From contig NZ_FMHT01000003.1 in NCBI RefSeq assembly GCF_900091585.1, forward strand, positions 4,393,501 through 4,457,500: 64,000 nucleotides of DNA, in the 5' to 3' direction. Within the stretch, counting starts at the first letter, position 1, and the number at the start of each line of letters is the position of its first letter. Positions 27,107 through 36,753 of this stretch are shown here, in pieces. Below the pieces are notes generated by a model. That model was not told where the DNA came from. It ran no database searches and saw only the letters and a program-made list of their open reading frames with translations. Origin of the DNA: Micromonospora nigra. Lineage in GTDB: Bacteria > Actinomycetota > Actinomycetes > Mycobacteriales > Micromonosporaceae. The position numbers and the translations under genes were made by a program.

Positions 27107-29011
27107 ATGTCGGCGTACCGTACGTCTGCTGCTGGTCTGTTGCGTTCCGCCACCGGCGGCACCCTGGTCGAGGTGCTGACGGAGCAGGCCCGGCACAGCG
27201 GCCACGGCGTGAGCCCCGCCGAGAAGCGGTCCTGGGCACGCAGCCTCCCGGTGCTCGCGCAGGATCTCGCCGACGCCGGCCTCACCGGGGTCGAGGTGCT
27301 GGTCGAGTACCAGCTTCCGTTGACGAGCCGGCGGGTCGACGCGGTACTGGCCGGCGTCGATCCGCACACCGGCGACGACTCCTACCTTGTCGTCGAACTC
27401 AAGCAGTGGTCCTACGCCACGGCCTACGAGGACTCCGACACCCTCGTCGCCGTCGAACAGGCCCGGGGGCCGCGCCTGCATCCCGGCCTGCAGGTGCAGG
27501 ACTACTGCCGCTACCTCACCGACTTCCTGGGCGTGTTCGGCCGCGACCAGAGGTTGTTGCGAGGTGCCGCGTACCTGCACAACGCGGTGGACCGGGACGT
27601 CGCCGACCTGCTCGACCGGCCGGCCACGGAGCAGAGCCGGATCTTCACCGGACAACGTCGGGGGCAGTGGCTCGATCACCTGCGTAGCCGGTTCGCACCC
27701 GCCTCGGGAGCGGGCGCGGCGGATCGGTTCCTGACCAGCACCGTACGCCCCAGCCGGCACCTGCTCGCGTACGCCGCCGCCGAGTTGAAGGAACGCTCGC
27801 ACTTCGTCCTGCTCGACGAGCAGCACGTGGCGTACGAGCTGGTCATGCACGCCATCGAGCGGGCCCGGAAGGCTAACCAGAAACGTGCGGTGGTGGTGGC
27901 GGGTGGACCGGGTAGCGGCAAGAGCGTCATCGCGCTGACGGTCCTCGGGGAACTCGCCCGGCGGAACAGGTCGGTGCTGCACGCCACCGGCTCCAGGTCG
28001 TTCACCCAGACGCTGCGCCGCTACGCCGGCCGGGGATCGACCCGCCTCCAGAGCCTGTTCAAGTACTTCAACAGCTTCATGGACGCCGAACCGAACGACA
28101 TCGAGGTGCTGATCTGCGACGAGGCGCACCGGGTGCGGGAGAACTCGGTCAACCGCTACACCCCCAGAGCGCGCCGGGATGTCGCCCGCCCACAGTTGGA
28201 GGAACTCATCTCCCTCGCCCGGGTGCCGGTCTTCCTGCTCGACGAGCACCAGGTGGTGAAGCCGGGCGAGTTGGGCAGCGTCGACGTCATCTCCGCCTTC
28301 GCGCGCAGGATCGGCGTGGACGTCGACGTGGTCTCCCTGCACGACCAGTTTCGCTGCGGTGGCAGCGAGGCGTACGAGGAATGGGTCCTCGACCTGCTCG
28401 GCCTCGACGGTGACGAGCCGTCGGTCTGGACCGGTGACGGCCGGTTCGACGTGCGGATCGCCGAGTCGCCGCAGGAACTGGAGGCATATCTCGCCGATCG
28501 GCAGGAAACCGGTGGTACGGCCAGGATGTCGGCCGGCTACTGCTGGCCGTGGAGCGACCCGGGAACCGACGGCACGTTGGTGCCGGACGTGACGATCGGT
28601 GACTGGGCCCGGCCGTGGAACGTCAAGAGTGAACGCAGCGTCGGTGCGGCACCGGGTAGCGCGTTCTGGGCCACCGATCCGAACGGCTTCGGCCAGGTCG
28701 GCTGCGTGTACACGGCGCAGGGCTTCGAGTACGACTGGTCGGGGGTGATCATCGGCCCCGATCTGGTGGCGAGGGACGGCCGGCTGGTGACCCGCCGCGA
28801 GGAGTCGAAGGATCCGGCCTTCCGCAGTCGCAGGTCGCTGAGCGACGAGGAGGCGGACCGGCTCATCCGCAACACCTACAAGGTGCTGCTGACCCGGGGC
28901 ATGCGCGGCACGGTGCTGTACGCGACCGACCCGCAGACGCGGGAGTTTCTGCGCGGACTGGTGCGGGTGCGGCGGGCCCCGGAGATCAGATTCGAGGTCG
29001 AAGCCGGGTAA
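27107..29011 (+). CDS. DUF2075-family DNA/RNA helicase with nuclease-like N-terminus
   Basis: A 634-residue protein. Residues 1-200 resemble a restriction-endonuclease fold: an Asp in SRRVDAVLAG (about residue 76) followed by VVELKQW (Glu and Lys near 98-100), the PD-(D/E)xK spacing. A DUF2075/Schlafen-type P-loop ATPase follows: Walker A GGPGSGKSV (about residue 265), Walker B LICDEAHR, a DQFRC motif, and the C-terminal YTAQGFEYDW and VLLTRGMRGTVLYAT motifs of superfamily 1. The catalytic residues of both parts look intact. It lies just upstream of pglW and after a dCTPase-like gene, so it is probably an antiviral or nucleic-acid-processing factor. The role is inferred. Confidence 0.85.
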   Translation: MSAYRTSAAGLLRSATGGTLVEVLTEQARHSGHGVSPAEKRSWARSLPVLAQDLADAGLTGVEVLVEYQLPLTSRRVDAVLAGVDPHTGDDSYLVVELKQWSYATAYEDSDTLVAVEQARGPRLHPGLQVQDYCRYLTDFLGVFGRDQRLLRGAAYLHNAVDRDVADLLDRPATEQSRIFTGQRRGQWLDHLRSRFAPASGAGAADRFLTSTVRPSRHLLAYAAAELKERSHFVLLDEQHVAYELVMHAIERARKANQKRAVVVAGGPGSGKSVIALTVLGELARRNRSVLHATGSRSFTQTLRRYAGRGSTRLQSLFKYFNSFMDAEPNDIEVLICDEAHRVRENSVNRYTPRARRDVARPQLEELISLARVPVFLLDEHQVVKPGELGSVDVISAFARRIGVDVDVVSLHDQFRCGGSEAYEEWVLDLLGLDGDEPSVWTGDGRFDVRIAESPQELEAYLADRQETGGTARMSAGYCWPWSDPGTDGTLVPDVTIGDWARPWNVKSERSVGAAPGSAFWATDPNGFGQVGCVYTAQGFEYDWSGVIIGPDLVARDGRLVTRREESKDPAFRSRRSLSDEEADRLIRNTYKVLLTRGMRGTVLYATDPQTREFLRGLVRVRRAPEIRFEVEAG

Positions 29012-29058
29012 CGGCAGTAGTCAGCCGTCAGGCGGGCCTGCCGGTGTCGGATACCGGA

Positions 29059-29087
29059 TTGCACTGTCCGAGAGCGACGGTACCGTC
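29059..29087 (+). promoter_or_regulatory. Possible pglW promoter with an internal palindrome
   Basis: TTGCAC (29059-29064) and TACCGT (29081-29086) are 16 bases apart. The perfect 12-bp palindrome GACGGTACCGTC covers 29076-29087, overlapping the -10 element, which would suit repression. This is about 68 bases upstream of the pglW start. Promoter strength is weakly supported. Confidence 0.35.
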
Positions 29088-29154
29088 CACAGGACCAAAA
29101 TCGGGGTGTGGGTGGGAGTGACTGTCATGGCTGCGCGGGGGCGCACGGTGCCGG

Positions 29155-32100
29155 ATGCGTGAGGACTCGCCGCGCTGGGAGCAGATCAATCCGAGCGCGT
29201 ACCCGCACGAGCAGGACGGTCTGCGGGAACTGGCGTCGTACCTGCCGGACGCCGAGCCGTACCACGTCTGGGCGAACGTGGAGTTCGTCGGCACCGACGG
29301 TTCGATCAACGAGGTCGACGCGCTGGTGCTCACCTCCCGCGGCCTCTACGTGCTGGAGCTGAAGCACTGGCAGGGCGTTGTCGGCGGCGACGGCCAGCAG
29401 TGGCGACGGCGGCTGCCGGGCGGTGGCCGGCGAGTGTTGGACAGCCCGCTCATCCTCGCCAACCGCAAGGCCAAACGGCTGCGCAGCGTGATGCAGCAGT
29501 ACGCCCCGCACGGTGCCCGGATCCCCTTCGTCAACGCGGCGGTGTTCCTGCACGCGCGGAACATGACGTCCGAGCTGGACGACATCGGCCGCCAGCACGT
29601 CTACGGGCTCGACGGCACGTCGTCGCGGCTGCCCAGCCTGAAGGAGATGCTGCTGGCCCGGCCCGTCGACGCGAAACATCACGTCGACGCGGTACGCGGG
29701 CGGCAGATCGTGGAGCTGGTGCGCGGCGCGAAGATCCGCCCTTCGGTGGCCGACCGGCGGGTCAACCAGCTGGTGCTGCACCAGCGGCCGTTCGCCGAGG
29801 GCATCGGCTGGCAGGACTTCCTGGCCGACCACACCGTCGACACCTCCCTGCTGCGCCGGGTGCGGTTCTATCTGACCAGCCGCGCGGCCGAGGAGGACGT
29901 GCCGGCGATCCGGCGGGCCGCCGAGCGCGAGTTCCGCCTGTTGCAGGGCATCCACCATCCGGGGATCGCGCGCGCGTTGGATCTGGTGGAGCATCCGTGG
30001 GGGCCGGCGGTCGTCTTCGACCACCGGCGGGAGTGGGTGCGCCTGGACCAGTGGCTCGGCGAGCGCGACGGCCGGCTGCAACTGGCCCAGCGGCTCCAAC
30101 TCGTGCAGGATCTCGCCGAGATCGTCGACCACGCGCACTCCCGGCGGCTGTCGCACCGGTCGCTGAACCCCCGGGCGGTCTATGTCTGCGACCCGGACAG
30201 CGCCCGACCGACCCTGGTGGTGACGGACTGGCAGACCGGGGGCCGGTTGCCGGGCACCCGGCTCACCTCGCTCGGCTCACCGACCGACCCGGCCAGCCTG
30301 GAACTGTTCTTCGACGACGCGGTCCGCCGTTACCAGGCACCGGAGGCGGCCACCCTGGACGAGCTGCCGGGGCACCAGCTCGACATCTTCTCGCTGGGCG
30401 CGCTCGCCTACCGGATCGTCGCCGGCCGGGAACCGGCGACGTCGGCGGAGGAGTTGCTCGCGGCGGTGGCCGACGGCGGCCTGCACCTGGACTCGGTCGC
30501 CGACGGCATGCCGTTCGACCTGGTGAAGGCGATCTACGACGCGACCCGGGGCGACCCGGCGCAGCGGATGAAGCGGATCGCCGACTTCCTGGCCTACATC
30601 GACATGGTGTGGGAGAAGCTGACCGCCCCGGAGCCGGAGCCGGTGGTCGACCCGTTGCAGGCGCATCGCGGCGACGTGCTCGACGGCGGGTTGACGGTGC
30701 TGCGCAACCTGGGCAGCGGCGCCACCGCCATCGCCCTGCTGGTCGCGCAGGAGGGGCCGGAGGGTCGCCGGGAACTGGTGCTGAAGGTGGCCCGGGACGA
30801 GCAGTTCGCCGACCGGTTCGCCGCCGAGGCCCGCACGGTCGACCAGCTCCGCGACTCGCGGGTGGCGGCCCTGGTCCAGGGGCCGATCAAGGTCGGCGGC
30901 CGGACGGCCCTGCTGCTGGAGAACGCCGGCCCACGCACCCTCGCCGAGGATCTGCGCGGTGGCCGGCTGGCCCTGGACCTGCTGGAACGCTACGGCCGTG
31001 ACCTGCTGGAGATCGTCGCCTTCCTCGACGGGCAGGGGGTGTGGCACCGCGACATCAAGCCGGCGAACCTGGCGTCCCGGCCCCGCCCGAAGGACAAGCA
31101 GCCGCATCTGTGCGTCTTCGACTTCTCGCTCGCGGCGGTGCCGGCCGACCAGCTCACCGCCGGCACGACCGCCTACCTGGATCCGTTCCTCGGGCCGCCG
31201 CGCCGGCTGCGGTTCGACGCCGCCGCCGAGCGGTTCGCCGTCGCGGTGACCCTCTACGAGATGGCCACCGGCACGCTGCCCCGGTGGGGTGGGGGCGCCA
31301 ACCCGGCGGCCATCTCCGACGAGGTCACCCTCGACCCGGCCGCCTTCGACGCCGCCGTCGCCGACCGGCTGGTGGCGTTCTTCGCCAAGGCCCTGGCCCG
31401 CGACACCGCGCACCGCTTCGACACCCTCGACGAGATGACCGACGCGTGGCGGGCGGTGTTCCGGGAGATCCCGGAACCGGCGGCCACCGACGACACCGGC
31501 GTGGTCGCGCCGTTGGGCCGGACGTCGCCGCTGGAGGCCACCGAGCTGACGGCCCGCGCCCGGTCGGCGTTGGAACGGCTCGGCATCCTCACCGTGGGGG
31601 AGCTGCTGGACGCCGAACCGTCGGCGTTGACCCGGGCCCGGGGGGTGCCCGACGCCACCCGCAAGGAGATCCTGGCCCGCACCCGGGAACTGCGTGACCT
31701 GCTCGGGGCCGACGCCGAGCCGACCCCGGCCCGGCCGCACGCGCAGGGCATCGAGGCGCTCTGCGCCACCCTGCTGCCGGCGGAGACCAGCCGCAGCGCC
31801 GGGCAGCGGGCCACGTTGCAGGTGCTGCTCGGGCAGACCGCCGTCGACGGCACCTTCCTGCGCTGGCCGTCGCAGGCGGAGGCGGCCCGCGCCACCGGCA
31901 GGCAGCAGCCGCAGATCTCCACCCTGCTCAGGCGGGTCATCGGCCGGGACTGGCAGCCGAACGCCGCACTGGGCCTGGTGCGCGACGAGATCGTCGCGCT
32001 GCTCGACGCGCGGGGCGGGGCGATGTCCGGCGAGGAGGTCGCCGAGGCGCTGATCGCCGCCCGTGGCTCCTACTCCGCCGAGCCGAGGCGCACCGCCCAG

Positions 32101-33273
32101 GCGATCGGCCTGGTGCGCGCGGCCGTGGAGACGGAACTGGCCCGGGGCGGCGACGCCCGGCTGGCCATGCAGCGGCTGCGCGGCAGTGACTGCGTACTCA
32201 TCGGTCGGGAGCCCGACGACCCGGGCACCGAGCGGACAGCCGCGGACCTGCTCGGGTACGTGGTCCGGCTCGGCCGCCGCGCGGTGGCGCTGGCCGGCGC
32301 GGACCCGCTGCCCACGCGGGCACGGGCCGTCGAGGAACTGCGGGCGTTGGAGCCGCCGCCGTCGGGCATGCCGGCGCTGAGCGACGCCCGGCTGTTGCAG
32401 CTTGCCGCCGCCGGCAGCGGCGGGGAGGCCGCCGTCAACGCGCAGGGCCAGCTCTACCCGGTGGGGATGCCCGCCGAGCGGGCGCTGCGGCTCGCGGCGG
32501 GCGCGCTGGTCGGGCAGAAACTCGACCCCGAGACGGTACGCGCCAGGGTGCGCACCCGGTTCCCGCACGCCGCGCACCTGCCGGCCCGGCCGGCGCTGGA
32601 CGCGCTGCTGCGCGGGATCCCGCTGGTGTGGGACGCGGTGACGGGCCGGTTCACGCCGCCGGACCGCACCTCGTCGGTCACCGGAACCCGGATGCGTACC
32701 ACGGTCGGCCCGCTGCTGGAACCCGACGCCGCCGCGCGGGCAACAGCCCGGCTGGCGGGGGTGATCGACCGGCGCGGTTTCCTGGTGGCGCTCGCCTCGA
32801 TCCGCCGGCTGGGCCGGGCCCGGCGGGCGCTGCTGGACCGGCTCGACCTGGTCGAGGTCGACGTCACCGCGATCCTGCTGCGGGAACTGCGCACCCTCGG
32901 CTTCCCGTGGGAGGCGATCGTCGCCGCCGACACCGGCTCGTCGACCGACCCGGATTTCCGCTCTCTCGTGGAGTTGGTGCAGCACGAGGTGGTTCCGGCG
33001 ATCGACCGGGTGCTCGCCGAGACGGACCGCCCGGTGTTGATCACCGAGGCCGCGCCGCTGGCCCGCTACCAGCAGCTCCGGCTGATCCAGGAGCTGGCCG
33101 ACCCGACCCGGCCCCGCCCGGCGGCCCGCCTGCTGCTGGTGCCGGCGCGGCGCACCGAGCCGGTGCTGCTCGACGGGCAGCAACTGCCGTTGACCTCGCC
33201 GGCCAGCCAGTCGCTGTGGCTGCCCGAGGACTGGCCGACCACCCCCGCCCTGGAGAGGACCACCCCCCGATGA
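29155..33273 (+). CDS. pglW: BREX type 2 serine/threonine protein kinase PglW
   Basis: A 1372-residue kinase of the phage growth limitation system. It opens with RWEQINPSAYPHEQDGL and a NERD nuclease-related domain (about 34-150; NEVDALVLTSRGLYVLELKHW). A first kinase-like lobe follows, whose catalytic loop reads HRSLNPRAV (about 334), so it lacks the catalytic Asp and looks like a pseudokinase. A second kinase domain has LGSGATAIAL, HRDIKPANL (about 630) and DFSLA, and looks active. Beyond about 790 there are helix-hairpin-helix/RpoA-CTD-like segments (LGILTVGELLDAEPSAL, TRARGVPDATRKEIL) and an HTH-like stretch. PglW supplies the kinase of type 2 BREX. Its stop overlaps the pglX start (ATGA). 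Confidence 0.95.
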   Translation: MREDSPRWEQINPSAYPHEQDGLRELASYLPDAEPYHVWANVEFVGTDGSINEVDALVLTSRGLYVLELKHWQGVVGGDGQQWRRRLPGGGRRVLDSPLILANRKAKRLRSVMQQYAPHGARIPFVNAAVFLHARNMTSELDDIGRQHVYGLDGTSSRLPSLKEMLLARPVDAKHHVDAVRGRQIVELVRGAKIRPSVADRRVNQLVLHQRPFAEGIGWQDFLADHTVDTSLLRRVRFYLTSRAAEEDVPAIRRAAEREFRLLQGIHHPGIARALDLVEHPWGPAVVFDHRREWVRLDQWLGERDGRLQLAQRLQLVQDLAEIVDHAHSRRLSHRSLNPRAVYVCDPDSARPTLVVTDWQTGGRLPGTRLTSLGSPTDPASLELFFDDAVRRYQAPEAATLDELPGHQLDIFSLGALAYRIVAGREPATSAEELLAAVADGGLHLDSVADGMPFDLVKAIYDATRGDPAQRMKRIADFLAYIDMVWEKLTAPEPEPVVDPLQAHRGDVLDGGLTVLRNLGSGATAIALLVAQEGPEGRRELVLKVARDEQFADRFAAEARTVDQLRDSRVAALVQGPIKVGGRTALLLENAGPRTLAEDLRGGRLALDLLERYGRDLLEIVAFLDGQGVWHRDIKPANLASRPRPKDKQPHLCVFDFSLAAVPADQLTAGTTAYLDPFLGPPRRLRFDAAAERFAVAVTLYEMATGTLPRWGGGANPAAISDEVTLDPAAFDAAVADRLVAFFAKALARDTAHRFDTLDEMTDAWRAVFREIPEPAATDDTGVVAPLGRTSPLEATELTARARSALERLGILTVGELLDAEPSALTRARGVPDATRKEILARTRELRDLLGADAEPTPARPHAQGIEALCATLLPAETSRSAGQRATLQVLLGQTAVDGTFLRWPSQAEAARATGRQQPQISTLLRRVIGRDWQPNAALGLVRDEIVALLDARGGAMSGEEVAEALIAARGSYSAEPRRTAQAIGLVRAAVETELARGGDARLAMQRLRGSDCVLIGREPDDPGTERTAADLLGYVVRLGRRAVALAGADPLPTRARAVEELRALEPPPSGMPALSDARLLQLAAAGSGGEAAVNAQGQLYPVGMPAERALRLAAGALVGQKLDPETVRARVRTRFPHAAHLPARPALDALLRGIPLVWDAVTGRFTPPDRTSSVTGTRMRTTVGPLLEPDAAARATARLAGVIDRRGFLVALASIRRLGRARRALLDRLDLVEVDVTAILLRELRTLGFPWEAIVAADTGSSTDPDFRSLVELVQHEVVPAIDRVLAETDRPVLITEAAPLARYQQLRLIQELADPTRPRPAARLLLVPARRTEPVLLDGQQLPLTSPASQSLWLPEDWPTTPALERTTPR

Positions 33274-36200
33274 TCGCGCTGAAGGCGCTGCAAGGCCAGG
33301 TCACCGCCCTCACCGACGACCTGCGCGGCCGGGTGGCCGAGGATTCCGTGCTGGCGTCGTCGCTGGCCAAGGAACACGCCCAGGCGATTGAGGCGCGGCG
33401 CACGGCGGGCACGTTCGAGACCTGGCTGGAGGACGTGCTCGACCAGGCGGCGGTGGCCTGGGTGCTGGGCTGCGTGTTCGTGCGCTTCTGTGAGGACAAC
33501 GGGCTGGTCGAGCCGCTGTGGATCGGCGGCCCGGAGCCGGTGGCCCCGGTCGGCCGAGCCGTGGGGGAGCGCCAGCAGTATCTGATCGACAACCCCCGGC
33601 ACAACGACCGGCACTGGCTGCGTAAGGCGTTCGGCTACCTGCGCGGCCTGCGCGCCACCGGCAAGATCTTCGACGAGCACAACCCGGTGTGGCGGTTCGA
33701 CATCTCCGGTGCGGCGGCCGAGAAGCTGTCGGAGTTCTTCCGGCGCGGGCCGGGCCTGGTGTCACTGCGGGTCGACGACCTCGACACCCGCTTCCTCGGC
33801 GACCTCTACCAGGATCTGTCGACGCACGCGAAGAAGACGTACGCGCTGCTCCAGACGCCGGACTTCGTGGAGGAATTCATCCTCGACCGCACCTTCGAGC
33901 CGGCGGTCAAGGAGTTCGGCCTGCCCGCCACCTCGGTCATCGACCCCACCTGCGGGTCGGGCCACTTCCTGCTGGGGGCGTTCGCCCGGCTGGTGAGCAA
34001 GTGGCGGCAGCGGGAACCGGCCACCGACGTGCGGGTGTTGACCGAGCGGGCGCTCGGGCAGGTCACCGGGGTCGACATCAACCCGTTCGCGGTGGCAATC
34101 GCCCGGTTCCGGCTGCTGGTCGCCGCCATGAAGGAGTGCGGCCTGACGTCCCTGGAACGCACGCCGGCCTGGCCGGTGCGGGTGGCGACCGGCGACTCCC
34201 TCCTGCACTGGGGCGTAACCTCGCGCCACCAGGGCGACCTGTTGGCTCTTGTCGACGGGCAGGCGGGTTTCGCCTATGCCAGCGAGGACGCCGACGTGCT
34301 CGCCGACTACCTGCGCGAGGGGCAGTACACGGTGGTGGTCGGCAACCCGCCCTACATCACCGTCGCCGACTCGGCCCGCAACAAGCTCTACCGGGAGATC
34401 TACCCCGACGTCTGCCACCGGCAGTACGCGCTGACGGTGCCGTTCGCCAAGCGCTTATTCGACCTGGCCAAGCGGTCGGACGAGCACGGCGACGGCGCGG
34501 GCCACGTCGGCCAGATCACCGGCAACGCCTTCATGAAGCGCGAATTCGGCAAGAAGCTCATCGAGGACTACTTCGCGCACAAGGTCGAGCTGACCGAGGT
34601 CATCGACACCTCGGGGGCCTACATCCCCGGCCATGGCACCCCGACGGTCATCCTGATCGGCCGCGCAAAGGACCGTCGACACACGCAGAAGGTTCTGGCG
34701 GTGCTCGGGGTTCGCGGGGAGCCCGCCCAGCCGGACGATCCGGCAGCAGGGTTGGTGTGGTCTGCGATCAAGGCGGGCGTAGAAAGATCGGAGACCAGCT
34801 CAGACTGGGTGACCGTGATCGACCTGGAACGCAGGCGGTTCGCAACGCACCCCTGGAGCCTCAGTGGCGGCGGCGCGAGCAGCCTGGTGGCCTCGCTGGA
34901 GGCCACTACTGGTCGGATGTCGCATGTCATTGACCTGCCTGTGGGCCGGGCCATCCGTGCTGGCGCGGACGAAGCCTTCATGCGACCGCTGGGTCGGAAC
35001 CTGCGGACGGCGGCCGATGCCCGAGCGCTGCGTCCGCTGATGATTGGTGAAGTCGTCAGAGACTGGGGTTCATCACCAGAGGACGCGATCTGGTATCCGT
35101 ACGATCCGAGTCTGGATGAGGCCGGTCTTTCCGTTGAGCTGTGGCCATGGCGGACCATGCTGGCCGCCAGGCGGACCTTCCAGGGCAGCATGGCCGACGC
35201 TGGATTGCGCTGGTGGGAATACCATCAGCACACGGCGTCCGCTTATCGGACTCCGCTGTCGATGGCGTTTGCTTTTGTGGCGACGCATAACCACTTTGTG
35301 TTGGATCGGGGTGGGAAGGTCTTCAAGCAGTCGGCACCGGTGATCAAGTTGGCGGAGGGGGCGACGGAGGACGATCACCTGCGGTTGCTCGGGGTGCTGA
35401 ACAGCTCGACCGCCTGCTTCTGGCTCAAGCAGGTCTGCCACGACAAGGGCATCCGTGGGGAAGGTGGCGGCTTCACCAGCGATGACTGGGAGCACTTCTA
35501 CGAGTTCACCGGGACCAAGTTGCAGGAGTTTCCGGTGCCGGGGGCGTACCCGTTGGAGCGGGCGCGGCTGCTCGACTCGCTGGCTCAGCGGCTCGGCAGC
35601 CTGACCCCGGCGGCGGTCGCGGAGTCCGGCGTGCCGACCCGGAAGCGGCTGCGGGCGGCGCATGCCGACTACGACGCGACGCGGGCGCGGATGATCGCCG
35701 TGCAGGAGGAGTTGGACTGGGAGGTCTACCGGCTCTACGGGCTGCGTGACGACGACCTGACCTGCGCCGAGCCACCGGAGCTGGCGCTGGGGGAGCGGGC
35801 GTTCGAGATCGCGCTGGCGCGGAAGAACGCCGAGCCTGAGTGGTTTGTGCGGCATGGGTCGACGCCGATCACGGAGCTGCCGGCGCACTGGCCGGATGAC
35901 TACCGGGCGCTGGTGCAGCGGCGGATCGAGGTCATCGAGTCGGATCGCCACATCGCGCTGATCGAGCGGCCGGAGTGCAAGCGGCGCTGGGCCACCGACG
36001 GCTGGGACGCCATGCAGGCCAAGGCGCTGCGCGGCTGGCTGCTCGACCGGCTGGAAACGCCCGAGCTGTGGGGGGATCGGCCGGTGCCGCAGTCGGTGGC
36101 GCAGCTCGCCGACCGGGTGCGCCACGACGAGGACTTCCGTTCGGTGCTGGAGCTGTGGGTCGGCCGCGACGACCACGACCTGACGAAGACCCTCGCCAAG

Positions 36201-36740
36201 CTGGTCGCCGACGAGCACGTGCCCTACCTGCCGGTTCATCGCTACAAGCCGTCGGGGCTGCGCAAACGGGCGCAGTGGGAGCGCACCTGGGCGCAGCAGC
36301 GCCTGGAGGACGCGGGCGAGGACGTGCAGGTCGCCGTGCCGCCGAAGTACACCTCGGCGGACTTCGTGAAGGCGTCGTACTGGCGGGCGCGGGGCAAGCT
36401 CGACGTGCCGAAGGAGCGCTTCATCTCGTACCCGAAGGCGGGTCGGGACGGGGACGCCACGGAGCTGCTCGGGTGGGCGGGGTGGGACCACCTCGCCCAG
36501 GCCCAGGCGCTGGCGACCGTCTACCTGGACCGGAAGTCGCAGGCGGCGTGGCCGGCGGACCGGCTGCTGCCGCTGCTGGCCGGCATCGCGGAGCTGGAGC
36601 CGTGGCTACACCAGTGGTACGCCGACGAGCGCCCCGGTTTCCCCGGCTCGCCGGCCCAGTTCTTCACCGACCTGGTGGACGCGGAGCTGTCGCAGCTCGG
36701 TGCCGACCGGAGCGCCATCGAACGCCTGCGGCTGAGTTGA
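33270..36740 (+). CDS. pglX: BREX type 2 adenine-specific DNA methyltransferase PglX
   Basis: A 1156-residue class I methyltransferase. The SAM motif is IDPTCGSGHFLLGAF (about 225) and the catalytic motif is NPPYITV (about 359), characteristic of N6-adenine enzymes. Target-recognition and helical regions follow, up to about 1150. PglX marks the host chromosome at an asymmetric site and is needed for phage exclusion in BREX. The ATG at 33270 is coupled to pglW. The stretch from about 34,740 to 35,350 is visibly more AT-rich than its flanks and falls in the predicted specificity region, suggesting that this segment was exchanged. No frameshift is seen. Confidence 0.95.
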   Translation: MIALKALQGQVTALTDDLRGRVAEDSVLASSLAKEHAQAIEARRTAGTFETWLEDVLDQAAVAWVLGCVFVRFCEDNGLVEPLWIGGPEPVAPVGRAVGERQQYLIDNPRHNDRHWLRKAFGYLRGLRATGKIFDEHNPVWRFDISGAAAEKLSEFFRRGPGLVSLRVDDLDTRFLGDLYQDLSTHAKKTYALLQTPDFVEEFILDRTFEPAVKEFGLPATSVIDPTCGSGHFLLGAFARLVSKWRQREPATDVRVLTERALGQVTGVDINPFAVAIARFRLLVAAMKECGLTSLERTPAWPVRVATGDSLLHWGVTSRHQGDLLALVDGQAGFAYASEDADVLADYLREGQYTVVVGNPPYITVADSARNKLYREIYPDVCHRQYALTVPFAKRLFDLAKRSDEHGDGAGHVGQITGNAFMKREFGKKLIEDYFAHKVELTEVIDTSGAYIPGHGTPTVILIGRAKDRRHTQKVLAVLGVRGEPAQPDDPAAGLVWSAIKAGVERSETSSDWVTVIDLERRRFATHPWSLSGGGASSLVASLEATTGRMSHVIDLPVGRAIRAGADEAFMRPLGRNLRTAADARALRPLMIGEVVRDWGSSPEDAIWYPYDPSLDEAGLSVELWPWRTMLAARRTFQGSMADAGLRWWEYHQHTASAYRTPLSMAFAFVATHNHFVLDRGGKVFKQSAPVIKLAEGATEDDHLRLLGVLNSSTACFWLKQVCHDKGIRGEGGGFTSDDWEHFYEFTGTKLQEFPVPGAYPLERARLLDSLAQRLGSLTPAAVAESGVPTRKRLRAAHADYDATRARMIAVQEELDWEVYRLYGLRDDDLTCAEPPELALGERAFEIALARKNAEPEWFVRHGSTPITELPAHWPDDYRALVQRRIEVIESDRHIALIERPECKRRWATDGWDAMQAKALRGWLLDRLETPELWGDRPVPQSVAQLADRVRHDEDFRSVLELWVGRDDHDLTKTLAKLVADEHVPYLPVHRYKPSGLRKRAQWERTWAQQRLEDAGEDVQVAVPPKYTSADFVKASYWRARGKLDVPKERFISYPKAGRDGDATELLGWAGWDHLAQAQALATVYLDRKSQAAWPADRLLPLLAGIAELEPWLHQWYADERPGFPGSPAQFFTDLVDAELSQLGADRSAIERLRLS

Positions 36741-36753
36741 TGGTGACGCAGCT

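Noticed and set aside
30277..33183. A 968-codon minus-strand frame across pglW
   Set aside because: Shadow of the pglW reading frame; composition is that of an antisense frame and no motif is present.
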